Source of the DNA: Trichostrongylus colubriformis
Lineage: Eukaryota > Nematoda > Chromadorea > Rhabditida > Trichostrongylidae
Direction: 5' to 3'
DNA length: 64,000 bases
Assembly (NCBI GenBank): GCA_963978905.1
Contig: OZ022256.1
Coordinates: forward strand, 45,308,001 to 45,372,000
Below, one piece after another: positions 63,263 to 64,000 of the stretch. The first letter of the stretch is position 1, and each line of letters opens with the position of its first letter. The notes below the pieces were generated by a model. The model saw only the letters and a list, made by a program, of their open reading frames with translations, did not search any database and was not told the origin of the DNA. The translations under genes and the position numbers were made by a program.

Positions 63263-63632
63263 CCGGCTGGCATGGAGACCAATAATGGCAGAAGATTCGC
63301 CGGCCACTTTCGGTACAGCGGTTTTCGTTTTCTTTGTGTTCGCATAGAGTTCGGTGGCTTCTCTCGACAACGGTAACTACCGAACGGTAGTCTATCGTTA
63401 CTTGGGGCCGAGCTAAAAGCTTATCCGTCCTAGAGTCGGATATCGATCTTTCCGGCTAGTTGGCCGTTCGAAGCGGCTGAGGTGCGAATCCTGCCTGAGA
63501 GGCAGAGCACTCTTTCGACTAAGAGCAGCAGCCTGTCACGTGCACTTCCGTGACGGCGTGTCGCTCATTCTAGTCAGGGTGATCTCGCTGTGAGTGTAGA
63601 ATTGAGCAGTGTACTTGCTTGCAGATAAAGAT

Positions 63633-63821
63633 ATGTCTACAAGCCCAGAGATGAACGCGGCGGAGCTGAAGCAATTACTGCTGAAGGAGCCCACAACGGC
63701 CGTACAGCTTGCGTCCATGAAAGCTACGCCGGAGCGTCTCGTGCAAAAAGTGGGTAAGATCCGTAAACAGAAGTTCAGCAGGTGCATGCTTCCGCGGAGT
63801 CCATTGCGGGGAGAATCTTGA
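63633..63821 (+). CDS. Unidentified ORF, possibly the start of a retroelement Gag or a first exon
   Basis: ATG preceded by cttgcttgcag, an acceptor-like sequence 6 nt earlier. The first 50 residues are coding-like (MSTSPEMNAAELKQLLLKEP, then a Lys/Arg-rich part). After about residue 46 the frame becomes poor, and a different frame continues with a coding-like VHASAESIAGRILILRG. Either a frameshift or a splice donor (gtgggtaag near 63,750) lies there. I do not recognise the family. The upstream GC-rich region with two TGACGTCA sites would suit a promoter or LTR. Confidence 0.3.
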   Translation: MSTSPEMNAAELKQLLLKEPTTAVQLASMKATPERLVQKVGKIRKQKFSRCMLPRSPLRGES

Positions 63822-64000
63822 TTCTGCGAGGGATACGCGCACAGTTAGCACACGGAGTTTCTACGAGGTCCACTCAGTAGCTGGTAGTGACGGCAAGTTC
63901 AAGGATACGTGAGGATACATGAGGAATGCATTCTCATTGGGAACGAACATGAGGAGCTGAAAGAGTGGAAAGTGTAACGTGCGATGAAAAGCGTGGTTTG

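Noticed and set aside
63430..63530. tRNA-like segment near gttcgaagcggctg
   Set aside because: It contains a TTCGA but no consistent acceptor, D or anticodon stems could be paired.

Overview
This is a eukaryotic window dominated by one structure. From base 1 to about 49.93 kb it is an uninterrupted head-to-tail tandem array of a roughly 187-189 bp unit, about 265 copies. Each unit holds a 72-nt tRNA gene on the minus strand plus a spacer of about 116 bp. Read on the minus strand, the tRNA is a cytoplasmic initiator tRNA-Met: A1:U72, three G:C pairs at the base of the anticodon stem, anticodon CAU, T-loop AUCGAAA with A54 and A60, no intron and no encoded CCA. A box, B box and a TTTT terminator a few bases past the 3' end are present in the units I read. 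The array is already running at base 1, so its left end lies outside the window.

The array is not uniform. Recurrent alleles include: 14 copies whose anticodon reads CGU instead of CAU but whose stems are intact; 16 copies with A54 changed to U, always beside one particular downstream spacer; 35 copies with a 4-nt deletion and a damaged anticodon stem; about 20 copies with G19U; and many with A42U or C23A+G46A. Two diverged spacer families alternate. Blocks of several monomers recur at exact offsets (1,685; about 4,135; 2,626; 3,004 bp), giving higher-order repeats. The right edge decays over the last two units and stops at about 49,927.

The right 14 kb is ordinary single-copy and transposon-rich DNA. 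It holds a TTAA-flanked inverted-repeat element (50,536-51,026). Next is a complete four-exon small heat-shock protein gene on the minus strand (51,225-52,920; 150 residues; introns of 63, 1,115 and 65 nt; a splice-acceptor-like site 13 nt before the ATG). Further right are a decayed non-LTR retrotransposon on the minus strand (about 55.1-57.9 kb, perhaps to 58.7), a degenerate repeat pair followed by a GACG-rich microsatellite (59.2-59.66 kb), AT-rich DNA without recognisable genes, two TGACGTCA palindromes, and an unidentified plus-strand ORF near the window end.

The short introns with TTTTCAG-type acceptors, the possible trans-splice acceptor, the sHSP sequence and the retrotransposon type suggest a nematode, probably of the Rhabditina/Strongylida side. 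This is inference, not proof. The many short ORFs within the array are read-through of tRNA genes and spacers, not protein genes.
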